From positions 1-10,306 of the forward strand of contig UQLI01000043.1 in the NCBI GenBank assembly GCA_900541715.1: DNA of 10,306 nt, in the 5' to 3' direction. Position 1 is the stretch's first letter. Each line of letters starts with the position of its first letter. A model generated the notes under the pieces. That model saw only the letters and a list, made by a program, of their open reading frames with translations, was not told the origin of the DNA and did not search any database. Made by a program: the position numbers and the translations under genes. This stretch comes from an uncultured Collinsella sp. Lineage in GTDB: Bacteria > Actinomycetota > Coriobacteriia > Coriobacteriales > Coriobacteriaceae. Below are positions 1-6,667 of the stretch, piece after piece.

Positions 1-19
1 GGGCCGGCCGGTCCGGCCC
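1..19. repeat. GC-rich stem-loop at the window edge
   Basis: Positions 1-7 (GGGCCGG) pair perfectly with 13-19 (CCGGCCC) around a 5-base loop. No T-run follows, so it is not a clear intrinsic terminator. It may be the end of an element that starts outside the window. Function unknown. Confidence 0.4.
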
Positions 20-33
20 TCAGGGTATCGGGT

Positions 34-85
34 TCCCACATTCATCCGTACATGTACGGATGAATGTGGGAGGTGTTCGGATGAA
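34..85. promoter_or_regulatory. Perfect 38-bp palindrome plus a third half-site (operator-like)
   Basis: Positions 34-52 and 53-71 are exact reverse complements with no spacer, centred on ACATGT. Each arm carries the octamer CGGATGAA (reverse at 41-48, forward at 57-64). A third copy lies at 78-85 in the same orientation as the second and exactly 21 bp, about two helical turns, downstream. No T-run follows, which argues against a terminator. The arrangement looks like an operator for a dimeric regulator with an accessory site. A GATAAT box at 89-94 could be a -10 element, but I see no matching -35. The regulator and target are unknown, and the element could also belong to a gene left of the window. 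Confidence 0.55.
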
Positions 86-137
86 GTCGATAATCAAGGC
101 AAAATAGCCGCGCCTCAAAAAGACTGGTTATTGGGCG

Positions 138-165
138 TTGACAGTTGGCGAGCCGCAGGTAAAAT
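138..165 (+). promoter_or_regulatory. Sigma-70-type promoter for the tRNA-Ala gene
   Basis: A consensus -35 TTGACA (138-143) and a -10 TAAAAT (160-165) are separated by 16 bp. The expected transcription start is near 172, about 7 bases before the mature tRNA 5' end. It is the best promoter in the window and may also drive the downstream protein genes by read-through of the terminator at 268-297. Confidence 0.8.
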
Positions 166-178
166 ATCGACTTGTCCT

Positions 179-251
179 GGGGACGTAGCTCAGTTGGGAG
201 AGCGCTGCCGTCGCATGGCAGAGGCCGAGGGTTCGACTCCCTTCGTCTCCA
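179..251 (+). tRNA. tRNA-Ala, anticodon CGC
   Basis: This 73-base cloverleaf decodes the alanine codon GCG. The acceptor stem pairs 179-185 with 244-250 and has a G-U wobble at the third pair, the classic G3:U70 identity element of alanine tRNAs. The D stem is GCTC/GAGC (188-191/200-203). The anticodon stem is 205-209/217-221, with loop GTCGCAT and anticodon CGC at 212-214. The T stem is 227-231/239-243, with loop TTCGACT. The discriminator base is A251. The next bases are CCC, so the 3' CCA is not encoded and must be added enzymatically. A strong promoter lies directly upstream and a terminator directly downstream, so this is a single-tRNA transcription unit. Confidence 0.96.
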
Positions 252-267
252 CCCTTGGATTTGATAA

Positions 268-297
268 GCCGCTGACATTGTGTCGGCGGCTTTTTTT
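268..297 (+). terminator. Intrinsic terminator after tRNA-Ala
   Basis: A 10-bp stem (268-277 with 281-290, one G-T wobble) with a 3-base TTG loop is followed by seven T residues (291-297). The T-tract ends only a few bases before the ribosome binding site of the next gene, so that gene's transcripts probably carry this hairpin in their 5' leader. Confidence 0.9.
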
Positions 298-315
298 AAA
301 AGAAAGGGCTGTACC

Positions 316-774
316 ATGGCCGAGCTTGAGTCCCAACCATTGTCCGACGAGGAGCGCGCTGAGTTGGAAGAGCTCCGCGCTGAGAAGGCCCGCCGCGAGG
401 CTCGGGAAGAGGCCCGTCGCGAGCGTGAGGAGCTGGCTGCCCTGCGTGCCGAGCGTGCGAAGGCCGAGGAGGTCGCCTCGAACGCCGCATCCGCATCGGC
501 GCCCGCGCCCGCACCCAAGCCCGCTGCTGCGAAGCCTGCGCCTGCCGCGCCCAAACCTCAGCCTAAAAAGGCCGCTCGTCCCAAGTCCGTCGAGCCCAAG
601 TCGAGCCGTGACGAGATGACCTTTGCCCAGCGCATGGTTACCTCCAAGGAACCTACGGGCGAGAACGAGATCCCTGGCATGGCGCCGGCTCAAAAAATCA
701 TCATTGTCCTTGCCCTCATCGCGTTTGTCATCTTTATGGGCTACACGATCCTGACCAGCATGGGCCTGCTCTAA
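316..774 (+). CDS. Tail-anchored coiled-coil membrane protein, function unknown
   Basis: This 152-residue protein has three clear parts. Residues about 8-53 are almost entirely E, A, R, K and L, typical of a charged coiled coil or long helix. Residues about 58-95 form an Ala/Pro/Lys-rich flexible linker. Residues about 127-150 (KIIIVLALIAFVIFMGY and on) are one hydrophobic segment ending at the C-terminus. No N-terminal signal peptide is visible, so the protein is probably C-tail anchored with its body in the cytoplasm. I do not recognise a family. The ATG at 316 is preferred because AGAAAGGG (301-308) sits at good spacing. The in-frame ATG at 280 lies inside the terminator hairpin and is rejected. 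pncB follows after 84 bp and may be co-transcribed. The charged N-terminal half is low-complexity, so database hits there would be unreliable. Confidence 0.8.
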   Translation: MAELESQPLSDEERAELEELRAEKARREAREEARREREELAALRAERAKAEEVASNAASASAPAPAPKPAAAKPAPAAPKPQPKKAARPKSVEPKSSRDEMTFAQRMVTSKEPTGENEIPGMAPAQKIIIVLALIAFVIFMGYTILTSMGLL

Positions 775-858
775 CCGATTTGCATCGGGCGTCATGTCCG
801 CATCCTCTGCTCTCGTCTAACCCTCAAATTCTGTACCACACATCCGAAAGGTCGCCCC

Positions 859-2364
859 ATGGCTTTGACCGACATCTCGCATCCCACCGACATTGCAATG
901 CTCACCGATCTGTACGAGCTCACTATGGCCCAGGGCCTGTGGGAGAGCGGCAAGGCCAATGAGCAGGGTTGTTTTACCGCGTTTTACCGCGACCATCCCT
1001 TTGGCAGCGCCTATGCCGTCATGTGCGGCACCGCCGAACTGCCCGAGCTGGTCGAGAATCTGCGCTTTACGCCCGAGGACATCGACTACCTCGCCTCGCT
1101 CCAGGCCCCTGCCGGCGGCGCGATGTTCAAGCCTGGATTCCTCGACTACCTGCGCGATTTTCGTGCGCATGTAAACATCGACGCCGTGCCCGAGGGCGAG
1201 CTCGTCTTTCCGCGCGAGCCCATGGTGCGCGTCACCGGCCCCGCGCTGGAGTGCCAGCTGCTCGAGACGGCGCTGCTCAACATCGTCGGGTTCCAGACGC
1301 TTGTCGCCACCAAGACGGCGCGCGTGGTGCTCGCCGCCGACGGTCGCCCCGTGGCGGAGTTTGGCCTGCGCCGAGCCCAGGGTCCCGATGGCGGTCTGGC
1401 CGTTGCGCGCGCGAGCTACGTTGCCGGCTGCTCCTCTACGTCCAATGTGCTCGCCGGCCGCCGCTACGGTATTCCCGTCTTTGGCACGCATGCGCACAGC
1501 TGGGTGATGAGCTTCGATTCCGAGCTCGAGGCCTTCCGCGCCTTTGCCAAGTCGAGCCCCAAGAACTGCACGCTGCTCATCGACACCTATGACGTGCGCG
1601 AGGGCTGCGAGCATGCTATTACGGTTGCCAAGGAGATGGAGGCGGTGGGCGAGCGCCTGTCGGCCATTCGCATCGACTCCGGCGACCTCGCCAAGCTCTC
1701 CAAGTATGTGCGCGGCCGTTTTGATGCCGAGGGCCTGCCCTATGTGGGGATCTCGGTTTCTAACGATCTGGATGAGTACACGATTCAGTCGCTGCTCGAC
1801 CAGGGCGCGCCCATCGACAGCTTTGGCGTGGGTACCAAGCTTGCGACCTGCTATGACCAGCCGGCGCTGGGCGGCGTGTACAAGCTTTCCGCCCGCCGTG
1901 CGAGCGAGGCAGATCCATGGACGCCGGTGGTCAAGCTCTCCGAGCAGCCCTACAAGCGCACGATCCCGGGTGTGCAACGCGTGCGCCGTTATTACGACGG
2001 CTTTGGCGGCCCGGTCTGCGACATGATCTACGACGAGGACCATCTGGCGGGGGAGGGCGCCGCGCGCGGCAATACCCTCGTGGCCGTGAATGATGCCGCC
2101 CTGGTGACCGACGTGTCCGAACTTGAGTATCGCGAGCTGCTGGTGCCGATCGTGCGCGATGGCAGTGCGGTGGCTCCGCGTGAGAGCATCCAGGACGCGC
2201 GCGAGCGCTGTGCTTGGGCGCTCGATCATCTGGACGCAGCTTTCAAGCGCTTCCTGTACCCGCAGACCTATGTGGTGGGCATGGAGCAGGGCCTGGCTCA
2301 GGTGCGCGACGAGCTCGTGCGCAAGAACATGGCCGCGGCCTCTGCCTTTCCCTGGGCTCACTAA
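859..2364 (+). CDS. pncB: Nicotinate phosphoribosyltransferase
   Basis: The enzyme joins nicotinate and PRPP to form nicotinate mononucleotide, with ATP hydrolysis, in the Preiss-Handler NAD salvage route in the cytoplasm. The 501-residue protein shows the family's N-terminal signature LTDLYELTMAQ (residues 15-25) and the GTHAHSW block (209-215). The His of the AHS motif (H213) matches the histidine that is autophosphorylated in the family. It also has RIDSGDLAKL (271-280) and GVGTKL (323-328), which belong to the type II phosphoribosyltransferase-like barrel and its phosphate-binding loops. Length is normal for a bacterial NAPRTase. The start is supported by GAAAGG (846-851), 7 bases upstream. 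proB follows after 79 bp on the same strand, so the two may share a transcript, but no functional coupling is evident. The symbol rests on family resemblance; close paralogues in this family have the same activity. Confidence 0.95.
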   Translation: MALTDISHPTDIAMLTDLYELTMAQGLWESGKANEQGCFTAFYRDHPFGSAYAVMCGTAELPELVENLRFTPEDIDYLASLQAPAGGAMFKPGFLDYLRDFRAHVNIDAVPEGELVFPREPMVRVTGPALECQLLETALLNIVGFQTLVATKTARVVLAADGRPVAEFGLRRAQGPDGGLAVARASYVAGCSSTSNVLAGRRYGIPVFGTHAHSWVMSFDSELEAFRAFAKSSPKNCTLLIDTYDVREGCEHAITVAKEMEAVGERLSAIRIDSGDLAKLSKYVRGRFDAEGLPYVGISVSNDLDEYTIQSLLDQGAPIDSFGVGTKLATCYDQPALGGVYKLSARRASEADPWTPVVKLSEQPYKRTIPGVQRVRRYYDGFGGPVCDMIYDEDHLAGEGAARGNTLVAVNDAALVTDVSELEYRELLVPIVRDGSAVAPRESIQDARERCAWALDHLDAAFKRFLYPQTYVVGMEQGLAQVRDELVRKNMAAASAFPWAH

Positions 2365-2443
2365 TTCCTTGGGCGGTAGGGGCGAGTCACGCTCCCTTGG
2401 CCGCCAGCTCGGCCGTTCGCTGAACAGTTGATTGGTTTGACGT

Positions 2444-3571
2444 ATGACGACTTCTTATAAAACGATGGTGGTAAAGATCGGTTCGTCCACGGTTGTGGGC
2501 GCCGATGGCAAGGTCAACCGCTCTTTTATCGGCGGGCTTGCCGATCAGGCCGCAGCCCTGCGCAAGCTCGGCTGGCGTCTGGTCGTGGTGAGCTCGGGCG
2601 CTATCGCCTGCGGCTATCCCGTGCTGGGCTTCGACCGCAAGCCGGTCGGCGACCTGCCGAGCCTGCAAGCCTGCGCCTCGGCTGGTCAGTGCATCATCTC
2701 GTCGGCCTACGACGAGGAGTTCCATGCGCGCGACCTGCTCACCTCGCTCGTGCTGCTCACGCGCCATGATACGGCCCGCCGCACGTCCTACCTGCATGCA
2801 CGCGACGCCCTGCTGCGCCTCGTGGAGCTTGGCGTGGTGCCAGTTGTCAACGAGAACGATACCGTCACCGTCGACGAGATCAAGTTTGGTGACAATGACA
2901 CACTGGCGGCGCTTGTGAGCTGCCTGGTTTCTGCCGATCTGTGCGTGACGCTCTCGGACATCGATGGGCTCTATACCGCCAACCCTCATGAGGACCCCAC
3001 GGCCGAGTTTGTCCCGGTCGTGCATAAGATCGATGCCAAGATTATCGCCTCGGCAGACGATTCTTCGACTTCGGTGGGCACGGGCGGCATGATCACCAAG
3101 ATTCGCGCGAGCCGCATCCTGATGACGGCGGGTATTCAGAGCGTGATTTGCTCGGGCGAGGAGCCCGATGCGCTCGTGCGCCTCGCCCGCGGCGAGAGCG
3201 TGGGCACGCTGTTCGATCCGCCGGCGGAGCGTCTGGACATCGCACCCCGCAAGCTGTGGATCGCACTGGGCGACAAGGCGCACGGCTCGGTGACGGTCGA
3301 TGATGGTGCCGCGAAGGCGCTGGTTAGCCGTGGCTCTTCCTTGCTTGCGGTGGGTATTCGCGAGGTCGATGGCCAGTTTGCCGAGGGCGATGTGCTCGAT
3401 GTGTGCGATCCGAGCGGTATGGTCGTCGCCCGCGGTATCGCTGAGGCCGATTCGGACGTGCTGGAGCTTGCTGCCGGTCGCCGCCAGGACCAGATCGCCA
3501 GCAACCGCCTGCTGGCAGACCTGGCCGAGAAGCCGGCGATACACAGGGATAATTTAATCGTCTTCGCATAA
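2444..3571 (+). CDS. proB: Glutamate 5-kinase
   Basis: ProB phosphorylates glutamate to gamma-glutamyl phosphate, the first committed step of proline synthesis, and is usually feedback-inhibited by proline. The 375-residue protein has an amino-acid-kinase domain over about residues 5-260: KIGSS nucleotide-binding start (11-15), VSSGAI (49-54), NENDTV (136-141) and the GTGGM loop (212-216). A C-terminal PUA domain follows from about residue 270. This two-domain form and length match the common bacterial enzyme. The ATG at 2444 fits the family N-terminus, but the bases just upstream (GATTGGTTTGACGT) contain no good Shine-Dalgarno sequence, so initiation may be weak or aided by translation of pncB. 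proA is not adjacent: an oppositely oriented peptidase gene lies between them. A long hairpin follows 14 bp after the stop. Confidence 0.96.
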   Translation: MTTSYKTMVVKIGSSTVVGADGKVNRSFIGGLADQAAALRKLGWRLVVVSSGAIACGYPVLGFDRKPVGDLPSLQACASAGQCIISSAYDEEFHARDLLTSLVLLTRHDTARRTSYLHARDALLRLVELGVVPVVNENDTVTVDEIKFGDNDTLAALVSCLVSADLCVTLSDIDGLYTANPHEDPTAEFVPVVHKIDAKIIASADDSSTSVGTGGMITKIRASRILMTAGIQSVICSGEEPDALVRLARGESVGTLFDPPAERLDIAPRKLWIALGDKAHGSVTVDDGAAKALVSRGSSLLAVGIREVDGQFAEGDVLDVCDPSGMVVARGIAEADSDVLELAAGRRQDQIASNRLLADLAEKPAIHRDNLIVFA

Positions 3572-3585
3572 CCAATTGACGCTGC

Positions 3586-3684
3586 AAACGCCCCTAAGCG
3601 GCAATCTGACGTTCAATCGTCGGGCATGACCAAAAGGTCAATGCCCTCCTCTTTCACGTCACCTTGCTCGCTTAGGGGCGTTTT
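3586..3684. terminator. Long nested hairpin between proB and the convergent peptidase gene
   Basis: Nearly the whole 98 bases fold into one rod. The outer stem is 15 perfect bp (3586-3600 with 3669-3683). After one bulged T (3668) it continues with GCAA/TTGC (3601-3604 with 3664-3667). Past a small internal loop comes TGACGT/ACGTCA (3607-3612 with 3656-3661). The tip is an apical stem 3622-3631 with 3636-3646, having one bulged A and an AAAA loop. On the + strand it ends in TTTT then CGCTTT. On the minus strand only TTT follows. It sits between convergent genes, so a bidirectional terminator or transcript-stabilising element is most likely. It is far larger than a usual terminator and could be a structured RNA or a mobile palindromic element. 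Confidence 0.65.
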
Positions 3685-3717
3685 CGCTTTCCGTTCTCTA
3701 CCTGCGGCATTGTCGTT

Positions 3718-3780
3718 GCCGGCACTTGATCGGCACTTGGGGACGTTCTTTTTGTGCCGGCAGGTGGGGACACTCCTTTG
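3718..3780. repeat. GGGGAC-core repeat with hairpin, REP-like
   Basis: CGGCACTTG occurs at 3720-3728 and 3731-3739, with a related CGGCAGGTG at 3759-3767. Two units contain the core GGGGAC (3739-3744 and 3766-3771), each followed by a pyrimidine-rich TTCTTTTT or TCCTTT tract. GCCGGCAC (3718-3725) pairs perfectly with GTGCCGGC (3754-3761). The element abuts the stop codon of the minus-strand peptidase gene. Short intergenic repeats with GGGGACA-type cores are common in many bacteria. Comparison with the hairpins at 6613 and 7322, which carry TGTCCCC, suggests one dispersed family; that link is an inference. Confidence 0.45.
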
Positions 3781-5199
3781 CTAGAAGATTCGGCGCAGGT
3801 CTCCGCGGTTGAGGGCCTCGTCGAAGAGGTGCTTGAATACCACGCTGCCGTGCAGGCCGTCGTGCTCGAACTCGTTGGTCACCCAAGCGTGCGAGTTGCC
3901 CACGCGGTCGAGCGTGTCGAGCTGCATGCCCGAGTCCACGTACATGTCATCGAAGTACACCGCGGCCTGGAGCGGCACCTCGTTGCAGGCCAGGCGCTGC
4001 GGGTCGTAGATCTTGTCCCAGCTGGTGTCTTCCATCAGCAGGTCCATGGCGGGCTTGAAGGGCTTGAGCTCGGGCATCTGCTCGAACATCCACGGGAACA
4101 TGGCCTCGCCGGTAAACATGAGCGGGCGCGCGAGGGTGTCGAACTCGGCGCGGTGTGCCTTCTCTTCAGCTGCGGCCCAGCCAATGGGCATAGTGTCACC
4201 GTCGGCGTAGATGAACTCCTGCAGTGTCCAGTACAGCGGATTCGTGCGCGTGTTGGTGCGCTCGAAGGCACGCATCAAAAAGCTGTCGGATACCGAGGAA
4301 CCGGAGCCCAGCGTGCCGTCGCCGTCAACAAAAGCGTGATCGATAATCCAATGCATGCGCTCAAAGCTCGGCTTCATGCCAAAGTCGCTGCCCATGAGCT
4401 GTAGGCGCTCGACCGTCATCGGCGAGCCGTCGGGCAGCACGGGCTTCTGTGCCTCGAGCGCATCGGCCAGGGCTGCCACGCGCTCGACGTCGGCGGGGTA
4501 GCGGTCGTAATACTGCTGCGTCTTGGCTGCCATGCGTGGGAAGGTGTGCGCGTAGACCTCGCTGGCGCTCGCCGGCACGTGCGGAATGCCGCCGCAGGTA
4601 AAGCTTGCCGCCACGCCCTCGGGGAAGAGCGACAGATAGCTCAGCGTCAAAAAGCCGCCGTAGCTCTGGCCGAGCGTGACCCACGGCTTGCCGCCAAAGC
4701 CCACTAGACGCAGGTACTCAAAATCGCGCACGATGGTGCTGGCGAGGTAGCGCTTGAGGAAGTCCGCCTGCGAGCGTGCTGTATCGGCGCCGACGGCCGT
4801 TGCGCGATCACCCAGTGCCTTGATCGTGCGTCCGTCCACGCAGCTACTGCGTCCGGTGCCGCGCTGGTCGGGAAGGACCACGCGGAAGTGCTTGACGGCC
4901 TCCTCGATCCAGCCGTCGCTTGTGGGCGACAGCGGACGCGGGCTCTCGCCGCCGGGGCCGCCCTGCAAAAACAGGAGCAGCGGCAGATCGTCGTTGATGC
5001 GGTCGGGCGCGCAAACCACGCGGTAGAAGAGCTTGATGCTCTCGGGCGCGCCGGCGATGGGTGCCGGCATAGCGCCGCGGCGCATGGTGCTGCCGACGGC
5101 CAGGAGCATCGGCTCCAGGCCGCGCCAGTCAAGGGGGACGTCGATGCTGTGGTCCTCGACATAAAGGCCGGGGACGTGGTACGAAGTGATGAGGGCCAT
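3781..5199 (-). CDS. Prolyl aminopeptidase-like alpha/beta hydrolase (peptidase family S33)
   Basis: Members of this family cleave N-terminal residues, most often proline, from short peptides in the cytoplasm. The 472-residue protein shows the oxyanion-hole motif QGGPGG (residues 79-84), DQRGTGRS (111-118) and the nucleophile elbow GQSYGG (177-182, Ser179). Near the C-terminus, an Asp in FDDMYVD (416-422) and His450 in DGLHG probably complete the triad. A largely helical cap domain would lie between about 200 and 400. No signal peptide is seen. The ATG at 5199 is chosen because GGAAG (5206-5210, minus strand) lies 6 bases upstream and MALITSYHV begins a family-like N-terminus. The longer frame from 5280 adds 27 residues without an SD. 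The gene lies between proB and proA on the other strand. Proline specificity is inferred from the family only. Confidence 0.88.
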   Translation of the reverse strand: MALITSYHVPGLYVEDHSIDVPLDWRGLEPMLLAVGSTMRRGAMPAPIAGAPESIKLFYRVVCAPDRINDDLPLLLFLQGGPGGESPRPLSPTSDGWIEEAVKHFRVVLPDQRGTGRSSCVDGRTIKALGDRATAVGADTARSQADFLKRYLASTIVRDFEYLRLVGFGGKPWVTLGQSYGGFLTLSYLSLFPEGVAASFTCGGIPHVPASASEVYAHTFPRMAAKTQQYYDRYPADVERVAALADALEAQKPVLPDGSPMTVERLQLMGSDFGMKPSFERMHWIIDHAFVDGDGTLGSGSSVSDSFLMRAFERTNTRTNPLYWTLQEFIYADGDTMPIGWAAAEEKAHRAEFDTLARPLMFTGEAMFPWMFEQMPELKPFKPAMDLLMEDTSWDKIYDPQRLACNEVPLQAAVYFDDMYVDSGMQLDTLDRVGNSHAWVTNEFEHDGLHGSVVFKHLFDEALNRGDLRRIF

Positions 5200-5311
5200 G
5201 TGAGTCTTCCGTTCGTTGCGGTGTTTCGGGTTGACCAATTCTACCGCCGCGGGCGAGGCCATGCGCAAATCGGCTACCATGGTTGCAAGCTTCTAGGAGA
5301 AAGGGCCGCCC
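5200..5311. promoter_or_regulatory. Divergent control region of the peptidase gene and proA
   Basis: The 112-bp gap must hold promoters for both divergent genes. On the minus strand a TAGAAT -10-like box (5243-5238) is visible, but the best upstream -35 candidate (TTGCGC) is 19 bp away, so the match is only fair. On the + strand TTGACC (5231-5236) looks like a -35, but there is no convincing -10 at normal distance. The proA ribosome binding site AGGAGAAAGGG (5295-5305) is clear. No obvious operator palindrome was found. Confidence 0.4.
5206..5210 (-). promoter_or_regulatory. Ribosome binding site that fixes the peptidase start
   Basis: GGAAG on the minus strand stands 6 bases before the ATG at 5199. 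The longer alternative start at 5280 has no comparable site, so this decides the start. Confidence 0.6.
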
Positions 5312-6598
5312 ATGTCGGTCGATATAGCCACGTACGTCCACGATCTTGCCGTTGCCGCCAAGGCAGCGTCGGCCTCGCTTGCCACGGCGAGCGATGAGCA
5401 GCGTCAGGAGGCCGTGCGCGCCATGGCCGAGGCGCTGCGCGATGGCGTCGATTCCATCGTTGCCGCCAACGAGCTCGATATGTCCGCCGCGCGCGATGCG
5501 GGTACCTCGGCCGGACTGCTCGATCGCCTGCTGCTGACGCCCGAGCGCGTCGAGGGCATGGCCGCCGGCCTGGAAAAGCTCGCCGAGCTGCCCGATCCCG
5601 TGGGCCGCGTGCTCGACCACCGCGTGCTTGCAAGCGGCGTGGACTTGACCCGTGTGAGTGTGCCGCTGGGCCTGGTCGCCATGGTCTACGAGGCGCGCCC
5701 CAACGTGACGGCCGACGCCGCAGGCATCTGCATACGCACCGGCAACGCCTGCATTCTGCGCGGCGGTTCGCTGGCCTATCACTCGTGTGCCATGATCGCC
5801 GAGCTGCTGGCCGATGCGCTCGAGGCCAAGGGCTTCCCGCGCGAGGCCGTGTCGATGATCGAGTCCACCGACCGCGAGGCCACTGGCGAGCTCATGAAGC
5901 TCCGCGGTATTGTCGACGTGCTCATTCCGCGTGGCGGTGCAGGCCTGATCCAGCGCTGCGTGCGCGAGTCGCTCGTGCCGGTGATCGAGACGGGTACGGG
6001 CAACTGCCACATCTACGTGCATGAATCCGCCGACTTTGATAAGGCACTCAACATTATCGTTAATGCCAAGACCCAGCGCGTAGGCGTGTGCAATGCCGCC
6101 GAGTCGCTGCTGGTCGACCGTGCTGTGGCCGATGCGTTTTTGCCCGCGGTCGTGGCCGTGCTGCATGACCACGGCGTGCTCATTCACGGCGACGAGGCAA
6201 CCTACGCCGCATGCGCCGATGCCGGGCTTGCCGAGGGTGATGACTACGTCGCCGCGACTGAGGAGGACTGGGGTCGCGAGTACCTGGCGCTCGAGATGAG
6301 CGTGAAGGTCGTGGCAAACGAGGACGAGGCCATCGCACACATCAACCGCTACGGCACGATGCACTCCGAGGCCATTGTTGCCGAGGACACGGATGCTTGC
6401 GAGCACTTCCTGGATGCGGTCGATGCCTCGGCTGTGTATGCCAACGCCAGCACGCGCTTCACTGACGGCGGCGAGTTTGGGCTAGGTGCCGAGATCGGCA
6501 TCTCGACCCAAAAGCTCCACGCCCGCGGCCCCTTTGCCGCCGAGGCCCTCACCACCTACAAATACAAGCTCCGCGGCACCGGCCAGGTCCGCCCCTAA
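5312..6598 (+). CDS. proA: Glutamate-5-semialdehyde dehydrogenase (gamma-glutamyl phosphate reductase)
   Basis: ProA reduces gamma-glutamyl phosphate with NADPH to glutamate 5-semialdehyde, the second step of proline synthesis, and usually acts with ProB because the intermediate is unstable. The 428-residue protein belongs to the aldehyde dehydrogenase superfamily. It shows YEARPNV (residues 126-132), the PRGGAGLIQ block starting at residue 206 and the catalytic cysteine C260 in GVCNAAESL. Length matches the usual 410-430 residues. The start at 5312 follows a strong AGGAGAAAGGG site. proB lies 1.7 kb upstream, separated by an opposing peptidase gene, so proA probably has its own promoter in the divergent region. 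A hairpin terminator follows 14 bp after the stop. No defect is visible. Confidence 0.96.
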   Translation: MSVDIATYVHDLAVAAKAASASLATASDEQRQEAVRAMAEALRDGVDSIVAANELDMSAARDAGTSAGLLDRLLLTPERVEGMAAGLEKLAELPDPVGRVLDHRVLASGVDLTRVSVPLGLVAMVYEARPNVTADAAGICIRTGNACILRGGSLAYHSCAMIAELLADALEAKGFPREAVSMIESTDREATGELMKLRGIVDVLIPRGGAGLIQRCVRESLVPVIETGTGNCHIYVHESADFDKALNIIVNAKTQRVGVCNAAESLLVDRAVADAFLPAVVAVLHDHGVLIHGDEATYAACADAGLAEGDDYVAATEEDWGREYLALEMSVKVVANEDEAIAHINRYGTMHSEAIVAEDTDACEHFLDAVDASAVYANASTRFTDGGEFGLGAEIGISTQKLHARGPFAAEALTTYKYKLRGTGQVRP

Positions 6599-6610
6599 CG
6601 ACCGCGCAAG

Positions 6611-6651
6611 AAAAACCGCCACAAAGGTGCCTGTCCCCTTTGTGGCGGTTT
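6611..6651. terminator. Bidirectional hairpin terminator, first copy of a covarying repeat
   Basis: A perfect 15-bp stem (6613-6627 with 6637-6651) encloses the 9-base loop TGCCTGTCC. It lies between the convergent genes proA and the HD-domain gene. The minus strand reads TTTTT then CTT after the stem, a good U-tract for the HD gene; the + strand has only TTT. The central 27 bases are identical to the hairpin at 7322-7362. Confidence 0.85.
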
Positions 6652-6667
6652 AAGGTGGCGTGGGCGG

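Noticed and set aside
280..315. Earlier in-frame ATG (280) for the tail-anchored protein
   Set aside because: It lies in the terminator hairpin with no SD; ATG 316 has one.
775..788. Hairpin CCGAT-TTGC-ATCGG just after the stop of the tail-anchored protein gene
   Set aside because: Only 5 bp and no T-run, so not supported as a terminator.
817..2361. Long minus-strand open frame (514 codons) opposite pncB
   Set aside because: It is antisense to a clearly recognised enzyme gene; long antisense frames are expected in GC-rich coding DNA, and the translation (rich in H, R, A, G, L) resembles no protein.
2370..2408. GC-rich imperfect hairpin between pncB and proB
   Set aside because: Interrupted stem and no T-run; not a convincing terminator or riboswitch.
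5200..5280. N-terminal extension of the S33 peptidase from an ATG at 5280
   Set aside because: No SD there, and it would use up most of the divergent promoter region; the ATG at 5199 has GGAAG at good spacing.
5129..6406. Minus-strand open frame (425 codons) opposite proA
   Set aside because: It overlaps the catalytic region of proA and the start of the peptidase gene and has no recognisable features.
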